Of a stretch of 64,000 nt of DNA, positions 51,352 to 63,794 are shown piece by piece. This DNA comes from Circinella umbellata (Eukaryota > Mucoromycota > Mucoromycetes > Mucorales > Lichtheimiaceae). Each line of letters starts with the position of its first letter. Within the stretch, counting starts at the first letter, position 1. Under the pieces are notes generated by a model. The model saw nothing but the letters and a program-made list of their open reading frames with translations. It had not been told where the DNA came from and did no database searches. The position numbers were made by a program, and so were the translations under genes. Where the stretch lies: contig JAIWNF010000004.1 in assembly GCA_025093555.1 (NCBI GenBank), positions 248,001-312,000 of the forward strand. Direction: 5' to 3'.

Positions 51352-51945
51352 GACTTACTGCGTTATTGGAGACGATCGTAAGGAACCCATGAATGTCAGG
51401 TTGACCATTAGCACCACGAGCATAAAATCCTGATTTTGTATAGAGAAGACGTACAGAATATTGAGATTCTTGGAATTCTGCTGGTTGTGGTTGAGGTACT
51501 GGCGATGTTTGTTGAATTGTCATGGATCGTCGTGAAGACGGAAATCGACGGCAAGAATGAGAAGAACGAACAGTTGGATACTGGTATAAGTTAGTTTGTG
51601 TGTGTTGTGGTGGTGGTGCTGATTGGTGTTGGTAATATGAATGTTGTTGTTGTTGTTGTTGTTGTTGTTGTGGATAGTAGTACCAAACACGCTGTAACAA
51701 TACAGGGGAGAAAGAGAGGAGAAACAAAAAAAAAATATATGATTATTATTATTTTCAGGTTTCTTATTGTTCTTTCTAAATAATTTTACAGGGACGAAGA
51801 AAATTACCTGACTTACTACAACAGCACAAGGTGGTGAATGGTAATACTGTGTATAAGCATAGTCACGAAACTGTGTCGAAGAAGAAGAGGGGGCGGGTCG
51901 ATGTTGATAATAGTTATGGTTACAAGAAAAAGTCCTGTTATTCAT
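48635..51945 (-). CDS. GYP7: TBC-domain Rab GTPase-activating protein, Gyp7/TBC1D15-like
   Basis: Ten minus-strand exons (51808-51945, 51359-51691, 51110-51212, 50607-51035, 50389-50524, 50224-50308, 49902-50125, 49735-49823, 49068-49636, 48635-48928) give 799 aa in one frame. The first part is Tyr/Gln/Pro-rich and low complexity, including a poly-Gln run. It is followed by the N-terminal region typical of Gyp7/TBC1D15 (IIPLFDIYSLYVCPP...KGSIIITT). The TBC domain runs from IFRGGLHPDVRIEAWKFLLG through DVHRTDR (catalytic Arg finger) and YVQGMSDLLAP (Gln finger) to the LWEVLWT block. Both fingers are intact, so GAP activity is expected; Gyp7 acts on Ypt7/Rab7 in vacuole and endosome fusion. A charged helical segment and Ser-rich tail end the protein. 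The poly-Gln codons form a GTT repeat on the plus strand near 51644-51670. Confidence 0.93.
51320..51348. repeat. (TA)n microsatellite in an intron of the TBC gene
   Basis: About 14 TA dinucleotides in a row close to the donor site of the second intron of the RabGAP gene. Likely length-variable. Confidence 0.85.
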
Positions 51946-52172
51946 TATGTATTATTATTCTTAACAGTTTTTTTTTTTTTTTGCCAAGCGTTTAAAGAAG
52001 AAATTTATGCAATTTTTAAATTTGGACGGGGATCTTTTTATATACTTTTTGAGATTTTCTAAGCAACGCTTGGAACAGGGCCGCTTGGCGGAATAGGAAT
52101 AGAGGGGGGAAAAAATATATTCTTGGCTCAAATGTATGAAAAAACAAACAGAAAAAAAAAACATTTTATCTT

Positions 52173-52832
52173 TTATTGTCCCAAAAGTTTCTTGACAGCA
52201 TCACTGACCATCTTTTTATCTGCAGATGCATCGGTCCATGCCTTCATGACTTTACCCATATCTTTCATAGTAGTAGCTCCCACTTTTTCAACGATTTCTT
52301 TAACTTTTTGTTCTACTTGTTCAGCAGACATTTGTTCAGGCAAATAACTCTTTAATACTTGTAATTCTCCTTGTTCTTGTGCTGCTAATTCAGGTCGATT
52401 ACCAGCTGTAAATTGAGCGATAGCATCCTGACGTTTCTTGACCAATTTTTGAATGACGGATAAAACAGCTTCTTCTTCAGATTGGTTAGCGGGTGCATTG
52501 GGTGATTTGATATGATATGTATAATCACTAAGAATATTCTTGACAACATTTAAATCAGGTTGTTGTTTGGATCGCATAAATGTCTTGCGATCGTCTTTGA
52601 GTCGAGCCAATAATGAACCTAAATATAACAATATTTTTCTTAGTTCATGACAGCCAGTGAAATGTCATTTTTCCTTTTTTCTCGTTATTTGTTTTTTTTT
52701 TTTTTTGGTGATCAAATCTTGATCATTAGGAAATTCTTATTCAAAGCTAAAGTTACCTGATGCTTCGGTTGTATAGGTTCTTGCAAGAAATCCTTGAGTA
52801 ATCACACGTGTAGTTACTAATTGTCTAAACAT
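52173..52832 (-). CDS. AIM41: Mitochondrial GatB/YqeY-domain protein, Aim41-like
   Basis: Two exons (52757-52832 and 52173-52618, minus strand) encode 173 aa. The N-terminus (MFRQLVTTRVITQGFLARTY) is basic and lacks acidic residues, as expected of a mitochondrial presequence. The rest is the YqeY fold: SLLARLKDDRKTFMRSKQQP, VIQKLVKKRQDAIAQF, LKSYLPEQMSAEQVE, and GATTMKDMGKVMKAW. YqeY proteins resemble the tRNA-binding tail of GatB amidotransferase. Yeast Aim41 affects mitochondrial DNA inheritance, and its biochemical role is not established. Length matches Aim41 well. Confidence 0.92.
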
Positions 52833-55800
52833 TGTGTTTTTATTATTATTTTGACGTATCCAAAATAATACCGCTGTTGTTGTATAAACACTTTTGCTGA
52901 GGTTCTTTTATCCATCAAGAAAAATTACGTCATAAAAAAATATGCGTATACATAACAATAATAGCAAAAATGTAAATCATAAGCAAAACGATGTATGTAT
53001 ATATAAAAAAAGAGTTAATACTTTTATATACACATAATTTCTATTATTGGGTTAACAAATAATGAAAATAATAATAATTTACATCAAGTTGGGTGGCCAA
53101 TGCTAAGTGCTTCACCCCAATATGCACCGAGTCACGCCAAATCATCATCACTGTCAAAACTATCTTCTAATTTCAAATGCAGGAGCGTGGGGGACAATTT
53201 GTACATACATGTCGTAATAAAGTAGCGGGTTAAAAGTTGGATGGATAGTCGGCAGTCATATAGACTTTTTAAACTTTTCTATTATCTGAACTACCATTGT
53301 AATCCTATTTAATTAACTATTAATAATGATAGTAATAATATGAACGTTTTTTAACTTTACAGTAATAAATGTTTGGTGTCGAAAAAAGGGAATCTTCCTT
53401 TTATTTACTGTTCTCCGGATGACAAGTTAGATTTTACGCTATCCTTAGGGAACCACTAATTATAGTTACACTGCCTCGTTTAGGTCAGTTGGTTACCAGC
53501 ATCATCCAAACACCACAGTATATTGCGACCATTTTTCCCATTTCGTGTGACGCGTCCAAGCTTTTGCTTTCTATAAATCAGACAGTCAATGTGAGTGTAG
53601 TCCGATTAGGATCGTTTATATTTGTCGAGAAATATCTTGTGGATAAAATACACTTGCACAAAGAACAAACATCAAAATACCCGTTAATTAATAGAACAAT
53701 CGCGAGTCTTTCCAATACAGCACGAAAATTTTAATATTATCTCATTATGAGTGGCGTGAGTGTGTTATGTTCGATTAAAAATATAAACGTGTTTTCTACG
53801 TATCTGCCGAGCCATTTTTATATAATTTTCAATTTGGTCTAAAGGTACGTATCATCTCCATACGTACCTAACAATTATTAGCGGTTTTGGTTTCCAGGCA
53901 CTCCTGCTGTATTATGGACACCATATTTTATTTCATTTTTGCATTTCTGACGTATGGCATGGTAAAGATCCATGCAGTTATATGATACTAACAATGTCAT
54001 CCCATATGCACAAGGTGACGTACAATACTTGGTAGTATTTATTTAATACTACCATATGCTGCTCTTACGTACTGGTATTATGAATAAGGCGTAGCGGCTA
54101 AGATCCTGGTTGTAGAATGTATGAGTCCTGCAAAACTGACTGACTCTAGCATTTTTTAAAACTTTTTATTAAAATGAAGACTGTCATTATATAATTCTTT
54201 ACTAGTTGGCAACATTTCAAAGGATCTGTTGTTTATGGATATTCGTTGAAAAGTTATCTTTTTCTTTTGTCCTACATTATTTTTTAAACGCTCTGTTGGT
54301 AAATTAACAATGATATTTTTGAAATTACCTCCAACAGGATCTAGAATGGAACTTCCATTAAAATTTAGAGTTGATTAAAATACACTGTTTTATTCGCTTC
54401 AGGGTTAGCAATTCGCCAAAGAAAAAATCGACAAAAAAAAGTCTTAATAATACGATCCGGACTTGACATAATTGAAACTTGATGTCTTTTGTATGTTTTT
54501 CTCCTCGGTCTTTTATACGAATAAGAAATGGTTATCATCGTTCGAAACTACTGGTGTATAATTTTATAATGGTCTGCTGAAAGCAGGTAAGCATAAAATT
54601 TGCAATTGTGTATACCAGACAACAGTGAATAGATCGAGAATAATAAGTTAAATGCCTCATGAAACGCTTAATATACAACATGGTTAACTAACATTTTACT
54701 CTTATTATTTCACTTTAGTCTTTTAATCGGATTTATACTTAGTCCAATGTTTAGTATGGGTAGAGATACCTTTTCTTAAATTTGGATGATTCCGACATTT
54801 TTTCTCGAAAATAAATAAAGTCTTTACATGTAAACTTGTATTTTTTGTACTTGCTATGTATGTATACATTAGAGTATGTGAACTTTTGGATACTTTTTAT
54901 CGCCACCATATCTACAGTAACCATTCACTCTGAAATAACAGCATTATCATTTCATTGACATATTCTTTAAATATAGACAAACAACCACTACGTAGTATTT
55001 GAATCAATTTATGATAATGGTTTGGTGACGGTTTATTAGGATGCCCAAAAAAGAGAGAATTAAAGAGTTTAATTTTTTTGATGCACTTCATTATCAATCG
55101 TGAGCTCATTCGATGTAGTTTATAAAACATGCTTACTACTGGATATAGGGAAGAGCAGAATTGTAGGGCCAGAGGATCTATGGCCTTTCCGAGGTTTTAT
55201 ACGTAGATGATCACATACGTGCATTCTTTCACTTTTTTCCTTCTAGTTACTCTGACCACGTACTTAAAATTTTCAATTAGAGACTTTTTCTTGCAGTTCT
55301 CTGCGGCTTGTTACTTACTTGTTCAAACACATCCGTTTAATCAAATTAACGGATATAAAGAGCCGATAAGACTCCGGTTTTCTAACTCACATTTACACTT
55401 TTTTTTGAGTCAATGATTCCTTCATTCCATATTTTCATATGAGTTCGGAAGAAAGAAGGATATAATGATAGGCTACCATTAATCCCTCAAAAATAATGGG
55501 GATGTTGATTTCTATTATAGATACAACTTACAAATACTTTTTTTAAGTTACTGACTATTTTCATCACCAGTTTTGTCATCATCAACTTGGCATTATGGAA
55601 GATTGCGCGTTGATACCTGTGTAATATTTCGTTTTTTGATATATGCACATTATATCAAATTTCTCACGATTTGCTATTCATGCAAATCTTCAAATTTAAA
55701 ACCTTTATTGTACATGTATAATAAATTTATTATAATAGTTATTTAAAGTATTTAGAATAAAATCGAAATATATACGCGAATATCATGTTATAAAGATTAT

Positions 55801-56138
55801 CGAATGATTTCTCGAAGCGGCTAACCGTAACCCTCCGTGTATCCTTTTTGGAAGATTTTCTCAATAAAGGTTCGGAAATACGAGAGTGGAGATAAAGGAG
55901 AGAAGCTTAGGCACATCAAATGATAGAACCTGTTTTCCTTGGTGACACATAGGACCTGGAAACAATGCGAGATTTTTGCTCCTCCAATCAATTGCTTCTG
56001 TATTTAAATTTCCGCAAGAAAGTTCAAATGATATATAAAAGCCGCAATTAGTTTGGAACGAAAAATTTCAGGACCTTTTTTTCTTTGTTATCTTTTTCTT
56101 CTTCTCTTCTACAAGCGTGCATAATTATACATATAACA
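52833..56138. other. 3.3-kb gene-poor region
   Basis: AT-rich with no intact gene. A plus-strand frame 53489-53734 reads like normal protein (TPQYIATIFPISCDASKLLL, SVVRLGSFIFVEKYLVDK) but has no motif or partner exon. A frame on the minus strand at 54912-55130 is similar. Both may be eroded coding remnants. The end of the region is the CTR promoter, with a candidate copper element listed separately. Confidence 0.4.
55975..55981 (+). promoter_or_regulatory. Candidate copper-responsive element TTTGCTC
   Basis: Heptamer TTTGCTC 158 nt upstream of the CTR start codon. It is the core that Mac1 binds in yeast CTR1/FRE1 promoters. Only one copy was found, whereas yeast needs two, and a heptamer is expected by chance in AT-rich DNA. 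Tentative. Confidence 0.3.
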
Positions 56139-56888
56139 ATGGATATGGACATGGACATGGGAAGTGACAGCTCCATGAGCAGCGGTCATCACAGTATGAT
56201 GAGTATGGGTACATTTCACTGGAGTTCCTCTGGAGATGCTTTATGGTTGGACTCTTGGCTGCCAAAATCAGAACCAGCATATATTGGCACATGCTTTGGT
56301 TTACTTTTTATCGCAATTTTGTCACGTAGTATTTTTGCTATTGAAGCATATTTTGTTTCTTGGGCAACAATGCGATATCAGCGACTAGATGGTATGAATG
56401 GCAATGGACTCAATCCTCCACCAAGAATAGCTGGTTTATTTGCGACATCAAGAACAAAAGTTGTTGAGGTAAAGTATACAATAGTCTATTACCATAAAAG
56501 TACATTTATATGCATACCGTTTTTATCTCTTAGCAGCGCTAAAAAAAGCTGACGGGAATTTTTTTAAAAATAGAAAAATGATGGCGATCTTCCAACTACT
56601 ACTTCTAATTCAAGATCGACATCAACCCAATCTAATAATCCGTGGGCCCAAGACTCATATCCTGAATCTCATCGATTACCACGCGTTCCACCATTTATGT
56701 GGTCAATTGATACTATCCGTAGCTTCCTTACGACACTCGGATCGTTTGTTAGTTATCTACTCATGATGGTTGTCATGACTGGTAATGGGGGCTTTTTTCT
56801 TGTAGTTGTCGTGGGCATTTTCATTGGTGAAATGATATTTGGTCGATTCCGCTCTTTGGGTGGCATTGGTGCAGAGCACGATCACTAA
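56139..56888 (+). CDS. CTR-family high-affinity copper transporter
   Basis: Two exons (56139-56468, 56574-56888) give 214 aa. The N-terminus is Met/Ser/His-rich (MDMDMDMG, SGHHSMMSMGTFHW), the extracellular Cu(I)-collecting region. Three membrane helices follow, at about residues 47-70, 164-184 and 185-203. The second contains the selectivity-filter motif MxxxM (M174-M178) and the third GxxxG (G191-G195), both diagnostic of CTR trimers. A His-containing C-terminus (EHDH) fits the copper-handoff tail. The first ATG in frame at 56139 is used; a longer frame would need a non-ATG start. The ferric reductase gene 2.7 kb downstream is a plausible functional partner. Confidence 0.95.
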
Positions 56889-57486
56889 AAAAAATATTTT
56901 CCTCTCTTTCCTATTATCATTTTCTTATCTTATTTTTTATCATGTTGTACATAATACCTCTTTTGTTTCTTTATTTAACTACTATTATATATTCCCAAAG
57001 TTACTTTCTGTACTTATAAAAATAAACATTTTTTATTTCTATTTTTTTTCGACATCTATTAAAGGAAATACGCCACATCCCTGCTGCCACACCTAAATGC
57101 ATGTCAAAAGTTATTATCTCTGCTTCATTATGTAAGACAGTCCGACCCCGCATCTTTTTTCTTGGAATTTGGGACTGGAATATGAGTCATTGTTTAATCG
57201 AATATTTCCTCAATGATTCTCGTGCGAAAATTCATTCTTAACCAACGCACTATGCATACGTAAATCCTTGTCATCAATGCCAGTAATTTGGTTTGTTACA
57301 GTTATCGGTCCTCCGAGGATACGGAGTAGAAAAGTTGAAAGATCTTGATAATATTAAGTCATGCTGAGATCAAAATAAAGAGAATGGAACCTATAAAATT
57401 GTTCATCACATTTGACAAGAAACAGTTGTTTTTTTCGTTGGTTTCTCTTTATCTTCCTCCTTTTCAATTCAACCCTTCTTCTAACC
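56889..57486. other. Intergenic DNA
   Basis: 3' flank of the CTR gene and promoter of the aminotransferase. A T/C-rich stretch (about 57427-57485) lies directly before the aminotransferase ATG. No gene is seen. Confidence 0.45.
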
Positions 57487-59184
57487 ATGGACTATCAAAA
57501 ATTCTTGAGCACCCGTAGTAAGGCACGCAATCCTTCAGCCAGTAAGTAGAAAAGCTTCTTTTGTTACTATGGCAATAAATGAATTATTTCTCTAATAACA
57601 TATTGTTAAATTTTTTAGTTCGGGCCTTGATGCCTCATATGAACAATAAGGAGATGGTAAAAATTATAATTATTATTATTGATGGTTGTAAAAATTAATA
57701 TCACTGACAATTGGATTTTGTATTTATGACAGCTTTCCTTGGGTGCTGGTCAACCCAATCCTGAAACGTTCCCTTATGCAAGCATGTCTGTTACACTCAA
57801 ATCTGGGGAAACACTTACTTTTGATGAAGACTTGTTTAAACGTAGTTTATCATATGACCTTACTGTAAGCGAAAAAAACATTACTCCTTGCTTTCATCTA
57901 TAAAAAAAAACCTTAAATATATTCAGTCCCTATTTTCTCACGCCTCCATTCTTATTCCTGTCATATTGTAGTCTGGTTTGCCTCATTTGAACCAATGGTT
58001 GCGTGAACTTCAAATTAAGGAACATGCTCCACCTTGTAAGGAATTCGACCTGTCAATCGGTCCCGGTTCCCAAGACCTGTTGACTAAGGTTAGCCGACAC
58101 TTTTTCATGCCTAGCAATTCCAAATTTATTTCCTGCGACTGACATTAATATTATTATTTTTTACATTAGGCATTGGAAATGTTTGCTGAACCTGGATCTG
58201 CTTTGCTTGTTGAGGAACCAACATATACTGGTGCTTTGTCTTTTCTTGAGACTCAACCTGTTGATTTAGTTCCTGTTAGTACTGATGCAAAGGGTATTGT
58301 TCCTGAAGATCTTGACAAGATCTTGACTAACTGGCCCGAATCCAACCCTTCTGGTAAGAAGGATCAAGCTCGTCCTCAAGTTCTTTATACCGTTCCTGTT
58401 GGTGGTAACCCTACCGGTGTCAGTTCTACTTTAGACCGTAAGAAACGAATGTATGAAGTTTGTCAAAAACACGATATTATCATCATCGAAGATGATCCAT
58501 ACTATTATCTTCAATTCAACACCCCACGCACACCTTCTTATTTCTCTATGGATGTCGATGGTCGTGTTTTGCGTATGGATAGCATGAGTAAAATCTTGTC
58601 ATCTGGTATTCGTATTGGTTGGGTTTCCGGCCCCAAGGTTTTGATTGAACGTATGAACATGCACACTATGGTAACAAATTTGCAACCTGCTGGCGTACCT
58701 CAATTGATGGCTTATGGTCTTCTTTCCCAATGGGGTCATGATGGTTTTTTTAAGCACGTCGGAAATGTTGCTAACTTTTATCGCGAAAGACGTGATCTCT
58801 TTGTCGAATGCATGAACCGTCATTTGAAAGGTTTGGCCGAATGGTGTGTTCCTGATTCTGGTATGTTTTGCTGGATCCGTTTGTTAGGTGGTATCACCGA
58901 TTCAAACGAATTGATTTTGCAAAAAGCTGTAAAGAAGTTTGTATTAGCTGTTCCTGGTGTGGTATGTGTCTTCTTTTTTCTTTTTTAGTCTCTTTGTATG
59001 TTGTATATCATTGTAATTAATATGATTTTTCACCGTGTTACACTAGGCCTTCATGCCCCTCAAGAATGAGACACCTTGTGTTCGTGTATCATACAGCTGT
59101 ATTGAAAAGGATCAAATGGATGAAGCTTTGCATCGTCTCGCTACTGTTATTCGTGAAGAATCTGAAGCCAACGCTATCAATTAA
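57487..59184 (+). CDS. Class I PLP aminotransferase, AADAT/Aro8-like
   Basis: Six exons (57487-57541, 57619-57656, 57733-57864, 57972-58088, 58170-58961, 59047-59184) encode 423 aa, the family's usual size. Seen: LSLGAGQPNPETFP at the N-terminal substrate lid, GSQDLL, GGNPTG, the PLP phosphate/ring pocket IIEDDPYYYLQF, the Schiff-base lysine K255 in DSMSKILSSGIRIGW, and the C-terminal VRVSYS, where Arg binds the substrate carboxylate. Aro8/AADAT enzymes transaminate aromatic amino acids, 2-aminoadipate and kynurenine with 2-oxoglutarate, serving Phe/Tyr/Trp and lysine metabolism. Aro8 and AADAT activities cannot be separated by eye. No peroxisomal or mitochondrial signal is evident. Confidence 0.94.
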
Positions 59185-59580
59185 ATTAATGGAATAATAT
59201 AGCACCTACTTGTATATATACATATATCCATCCCTTCTAATAGTGTATTGATGGCACCGAACATTCTTATTATTATTTCCTCCTGCATTTTTAATTAAAT
59301 TTCATACATATTCTGCTAGCTCACATATATGTATTAATCACCATAGTAATAGCCATACTCAATTGTTTTGTGTAAATATTAAAGTGTTTTTATGGCGTAT
59401 ATTCATATGTAAGGGAAAAAATGGAAACTATAACTACAAATGATTTTTTTTAGAAAGTAGGATCAGAGATATAAATGTAAAGATAAAAATAAAAAATACA
59501 ATATGGAGTGTAAAATATACAAAGTAGGACGGATGAATAAATGAATGGATAGTTTAAATGGAGGATATATGTTATTCAAT
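59185..59580. other. Convergent intergenic region
   Basis: 3' flanks of the aminotransferase (+) and ferric reductase (-). AT-rich, with no gene seen. Confidence 0.5.
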
Positions 59581-61357
59581 TTAATACTCAAATTCTTCAC
59601 AATGCAAATGAGGATTCGAACGCAATGAGGTATACTTGGCAACTACATTCTTTACGTGGGCATTGAAACCAGAAGGACCACAAGCTTATATATATAAAGA
59701 AAGAAGTAAAAAAATCGTCAGCCTATTGTTATTTGGAGGGAAGAGAAAAGAAACATTTGATATAGGATATCAATCCTTTATTTTTGTTCATCAATTTACC
59801 AAATACACCAGGTGAGCGACCAGAAAGATTTTTAAGCAAAGAACGAACTTGAATACGGGTATTGGTATATAAGGTAGCCTTTGTTGCTTCATCTGACGTT
59901 GCTCTTAACATAGTATTGCCTTCATTATGATACTCTTGAACATCTTCAATTTTTTCATTAACTCCAGTTGTGTCGGAACCGGTGATATAAAAGTTGATAG
60001 TAAGCCGTGGTTTACGACTATCAGATCGTCGAGCATTCTCAAATACAGTCAACAAATGTTCTAACTCTTCTCTAAACCAGGCGAGTTGACCGGGATTTCG
60101 GACCGACCAACAGAAATAAATTTCTCGAGTAATATAGTTTGAAGACATATCAAACTCGATTAAAGTGTATGCTAATTCACGCAATAAACGGATAGGGAAA
60201 GTGACGCCAGAACCTCCAGCGAGTAACAAAATTGACTCGTGTGACGAAAGCATAGTAGTGGGCTCAAGATCAATAGAACCGTTACCGCAAGGACCACTAA
60301 TAAATGCCAACCACTCTTTGCCGTCTTGACATCGTTCGTATAGCTTTCTTGTAAAGTTACCACGCACGCATGCGTGAACTTCAACCATGTCGGATACACC
60401 ACCTGGAGCCATATGTATATTTGTTATTGTAAATGGATGCCATTCAAAATACGATAACGTTGGCAAGTTGATGTAAATATGCTGACCAGGTCGATGAACC
60501 AAGGGACTTGCAAGGCGCAATGATATTTTTGTACATCCATTTGACAAAATTTCAAATCGAGCATAACCAATACGTGATTTGACAAACCAGCCTGCAAATG
60601 CATTCAAGGCATAACATACGAAACCAGCAAAGAAATAACGCATAGCATAAGGAGTATGCTTTGCAATTGCGCCTAAAAATCCAAAACCGACAAGATGTGT
60701 CAGCATAAACGCTTCATAACAAAATCGACGGACTGGATAAAGGCTGCCAAGAAATACAACGCATAAACAGCCATAACCTGCTAACCCATATTGAACTTTT
60801 GTCATCGCCAATTTGGTTTCCAAGAAGGCGGGAAATCGAGTCCACGACTTAAGCATAGTTGCCATATGAACTGTTGCCAATACTACGATTGCTGTTGCCA
60901 ATAGTCGGTGTAAATAATTGAGTTTTACAGGTGAAATTCCAGTAACTAGCGCAAATGCAGAGTGCTTTCCGGTAGATGCAAGTAAAAATGGAACACAGGC
61001 AATAGCAAGAAAACCGGCACGGTTGGAGTTGACGGCAAGATCGACTTTAACAAGTAACAATGGTAAAATAGTTGACAACAACATAATGATAAGGAGTATA
61101 CCTCCGATGGGTGGTAATAATGGTTGTCCACGCATACCAGTGAGCGTGTAACTACATTTGTTAATAATGAATCGTTCCCAACGACTGTACAATTTGATGA
61201 ATTCTTTGTTCCGAGTTATGGTCCAAGTGTAGAAAAGATGCCGGATGGCTAATAATACAGTTAAACCAGCCAGAACGCCAGCTAAAATACCAGCATAGGG
61301 TATATTGATATTCCATGGTGTATTTTCATCGGTTCCGTGGTTATGATCCATCTCCAT
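59581..61357 (-). CDS. Ferric/cupric reductase transmembrane protein (FRE family)
   Basis: Two minus-strand exons (59800-61357, 59581-59684) give 553 aa. The bis-heme ligands are two His pairs 13 residues apart, H150/H164 and H221/H234, in hydrophobic helices. The FAD-binding motif is HPFT (307-310), the NADPH motif GGSGVT is at 381-386 and CGPSGF at 521-526. The last motif is supplied only by the small second exon: the unspliced frame runs to a stop at 59729 and would lack it, so the intron 59685-59799 (donor GTAAAT) is required for a complete enzyme. FRE proteins reduce extracellular Fe(III) and Cu(II) with cytosolic NADPH. The N-terminus has a short His/Asp cluster (MDHNHGTDE). Its closeness to the CTR gene suggests a role in copper as well as iron uptake. 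Confidence 0.94.
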
Positions 61358-61383
61358 GCTTTTTGTACAACTATGATGAAATC

Positions 61384-61414
<31 letters not shown>

Positions 61415-63794
61415 GAGGGGAAGAAAACGAGTGGAAAAAGAGTGCAAATGAAAGAAGGGGAAGTAAAGAAAGAATGCTTGTTGCTGTGTTTCAAAGGAAG
61501 TTTAAAGCTTTGATAAGATCGGAGCGACGAGACTGCTATCCTCATCCAATAGGATTATTGGCTTTCGCAAAACCCTCTCGTTTAACTGGTATCTGTTTCT
61601 AGATCGAACAAATGTCGCGAAGATGTGGGGAAATTAATTTCTGGGTGTTGATATAAATGTCATATTATTACAACCATTAACCGTTTATAGTTCATGTTAA
61701 CTAGTCATAATTATTATAAACCATTAAAACGGATAGGACCAAGTAGAAGAAGGTTTGTTATTTGTAGCAACTGACAACATTTCATTACAGAGGGGAAGAC
61801 AACACTATTAGTAGTACCGTTGTTGTTACGCATGTTAAGAACTAGTTGTTTAAGGTTTCATTATATACTAAATTAAAAATAACTTATAACTATTTTACGT
61901 GCGTATTAATTAAAACAAGATATCCTTCCAATTGAATGTGACGTATAAGAGAAATCAGTGCTAAATACTCGATTATTCAACAAGTATTAAACAACGTTCT
62001 TGCATAGTATAAAACAACATGCTCGATCGATAATAAGTATAATATAACATATAATATTAATATGAGACTGTTATATTATCGTATGAATCCGCCATTCAAC
62101 GTTTAACCTGTTGACGTCTGTTTAGAAATTCTTAATAATCTAAAATAACATGGCTCCTAAAAAATAGAAGCACATGTATGATTCCAATGGTAATAATAAC
62201 ATTCTTCTCCTTCTTTTTCGGGATCTTATATGACTCATAAAATACTTGGATGCGTGGAAATTCTCACTACCGCATTGCTGTTTTATTCTAATAATATCAT
62301 ATAAAGAACGAGTTTTATTGGTAAATAATAACTCATAATTGTATATAATGAAATCATGTGCCATCTATCATCGTACTATATATTGTTTTTATAGTTTAGA
62401 TTGCGTGGAATGATATCGCGCACTTATATATTCAGACCTCTAATACGAGCTAGTAGTAAATACTATGTGAACAAAAAAGACAATCTTTTCATGTCAATAT
62501 GATGTATATTGTAAATAATACAATAGAAAAATCAATGAACATTTTTTTTTCATTCCCTGTTAAACCAACCACCTTTATTTTGGCAGATAGTTAACCGTAC
62601 TTTTAATTTTAATCTACATTTCAACAAGAATTCAAAAGAAAAAAACTTGCAGTAACTGTAATATCAAAGATTGCTGGTGACCGCTAAATCAGGATCATTC
62701 AATTTAGTTTTGGGGCAATCAACTTGAATGGACTATACCTTTCACGGTAGCTCATGATGAAAGAGTTGTATCTCGTAAGTAGTACATCAGCTACTAATTA
62801 CAAAATTAGTATCATTACTTCTTTGTTGCTGTGTACAACTTACTGCCAACGGCATTTGTTGATGTTTGGAACCTTTTGTTATCTCATATATGCTCATTTC
62901 ATTTTACAAGGACTACTACTGTATCAATATCTCCTGATAGAACACTTACTGCGTAATAATCTGTTTTTAATTTCTCGGCTGAGCGCCACCGTGGTTATCA
63001 CAATTATATTCCATATGAATATATTGTTAAGCAACATAAGCTAATGTGTATACGATCTACACAAAATTCCTACTTGTTGATTATAGCTCCTAGTTTTTAC
63101 CGGTCCATTTTTTAAGTACAAAGGATCCCCGTTAATTCATATCCGTTAATTTTCACATCTCAATAACTTCACAAAAAATGAAGGAAAGGTAAAACTAACA
63201 TAAGAAAATTATCACATCCCCTTTAATTTCATTTTTACAGCACTTAGCGGCATTGAATCCTTGACGGGTATGTAAATCAAAAAAAAAATTATGTGATTAA
63301 TAAGAATTGTAATTAAATTAGTATACAGGATGGGCTACTTTTTCTATTACGCCAATTGCATGTTTTTTCTGAAGAGTTTATTCAATGTTTATTCTCTTCT
63401 TGTTTTTCTCGTTTCAAGTCTTTGCATATAGTACTAATATCAGGTGCCTTAAACAACTTGAATTCATTTTTAGCCCATCATGCTAGCGATCGGTTTGTCA
63501 TGGTTCGTGGGTTAAGTTTTTTTTTCTCAGTCAGAATACTATACTGTTCAGCTGTCAAGCCAACGTTAGATTCGGTTACTGCTATTTTGTTTTGGTATAT
63601 ATAAAGCAAAAATATAGAAAGATGAAAAGAAAATAAATTATCTTTGCACTATATATAACTTTTTTTTCAAAAGAAAAAAAAAGTGTTATAGACGTGCTCA
63701 AATAAAAAAAGAAATAGTTACAAGAATGCATCAAGAACTATCGTATAAAAATAATTTATTAATTAATACGTATTTTGATACAATAAAAGATATA
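61358..63794. other. Gene-poor region upstream of the reductase
   Basis: Begins with the reductase promoter, including a (TA)n tract at 61388-61415. The rest is AT-rich. Plus-strand frames 62754-63044 and 63356-63604 are hydrophobic without motifs. Splice-like signals around 63240-63328 hint at an eroded gene but do not give a coherent product. Confidence 0.4.
61388..61415. repeat. (TA)n microsatellite in the reductase 5' flank
   Basis: About 14 TA dinucleotides starting some 30 bp upstream of the reductase ATG. It probably lies in the 5' untranslated region or promoter. Confidence 0.85.

Noticed and set aside
53466..53545. tRNA-like 5' half (GCCTCGTTTAGGTCAGTTGG) resembling an A box
   Set aside because: No B box (GGTTCGANTCC type) follows at the right distance and no cloverleaf closes. 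Probably chance, or at most a very old SINE scar.
54090..54150. GCGGCTAAGATCCTGG stretch recalling the GGCTAAGATCA start of U2 snRNA
   Set aside because: Only a short match; the rest shows no U2 branch-recognition sequence, Sm site or stem-loops.
60172..60402. Alternative frames inside the reductase gene
   Set aside because: Shadows of the FRE coding frame, which has all the family motifs.
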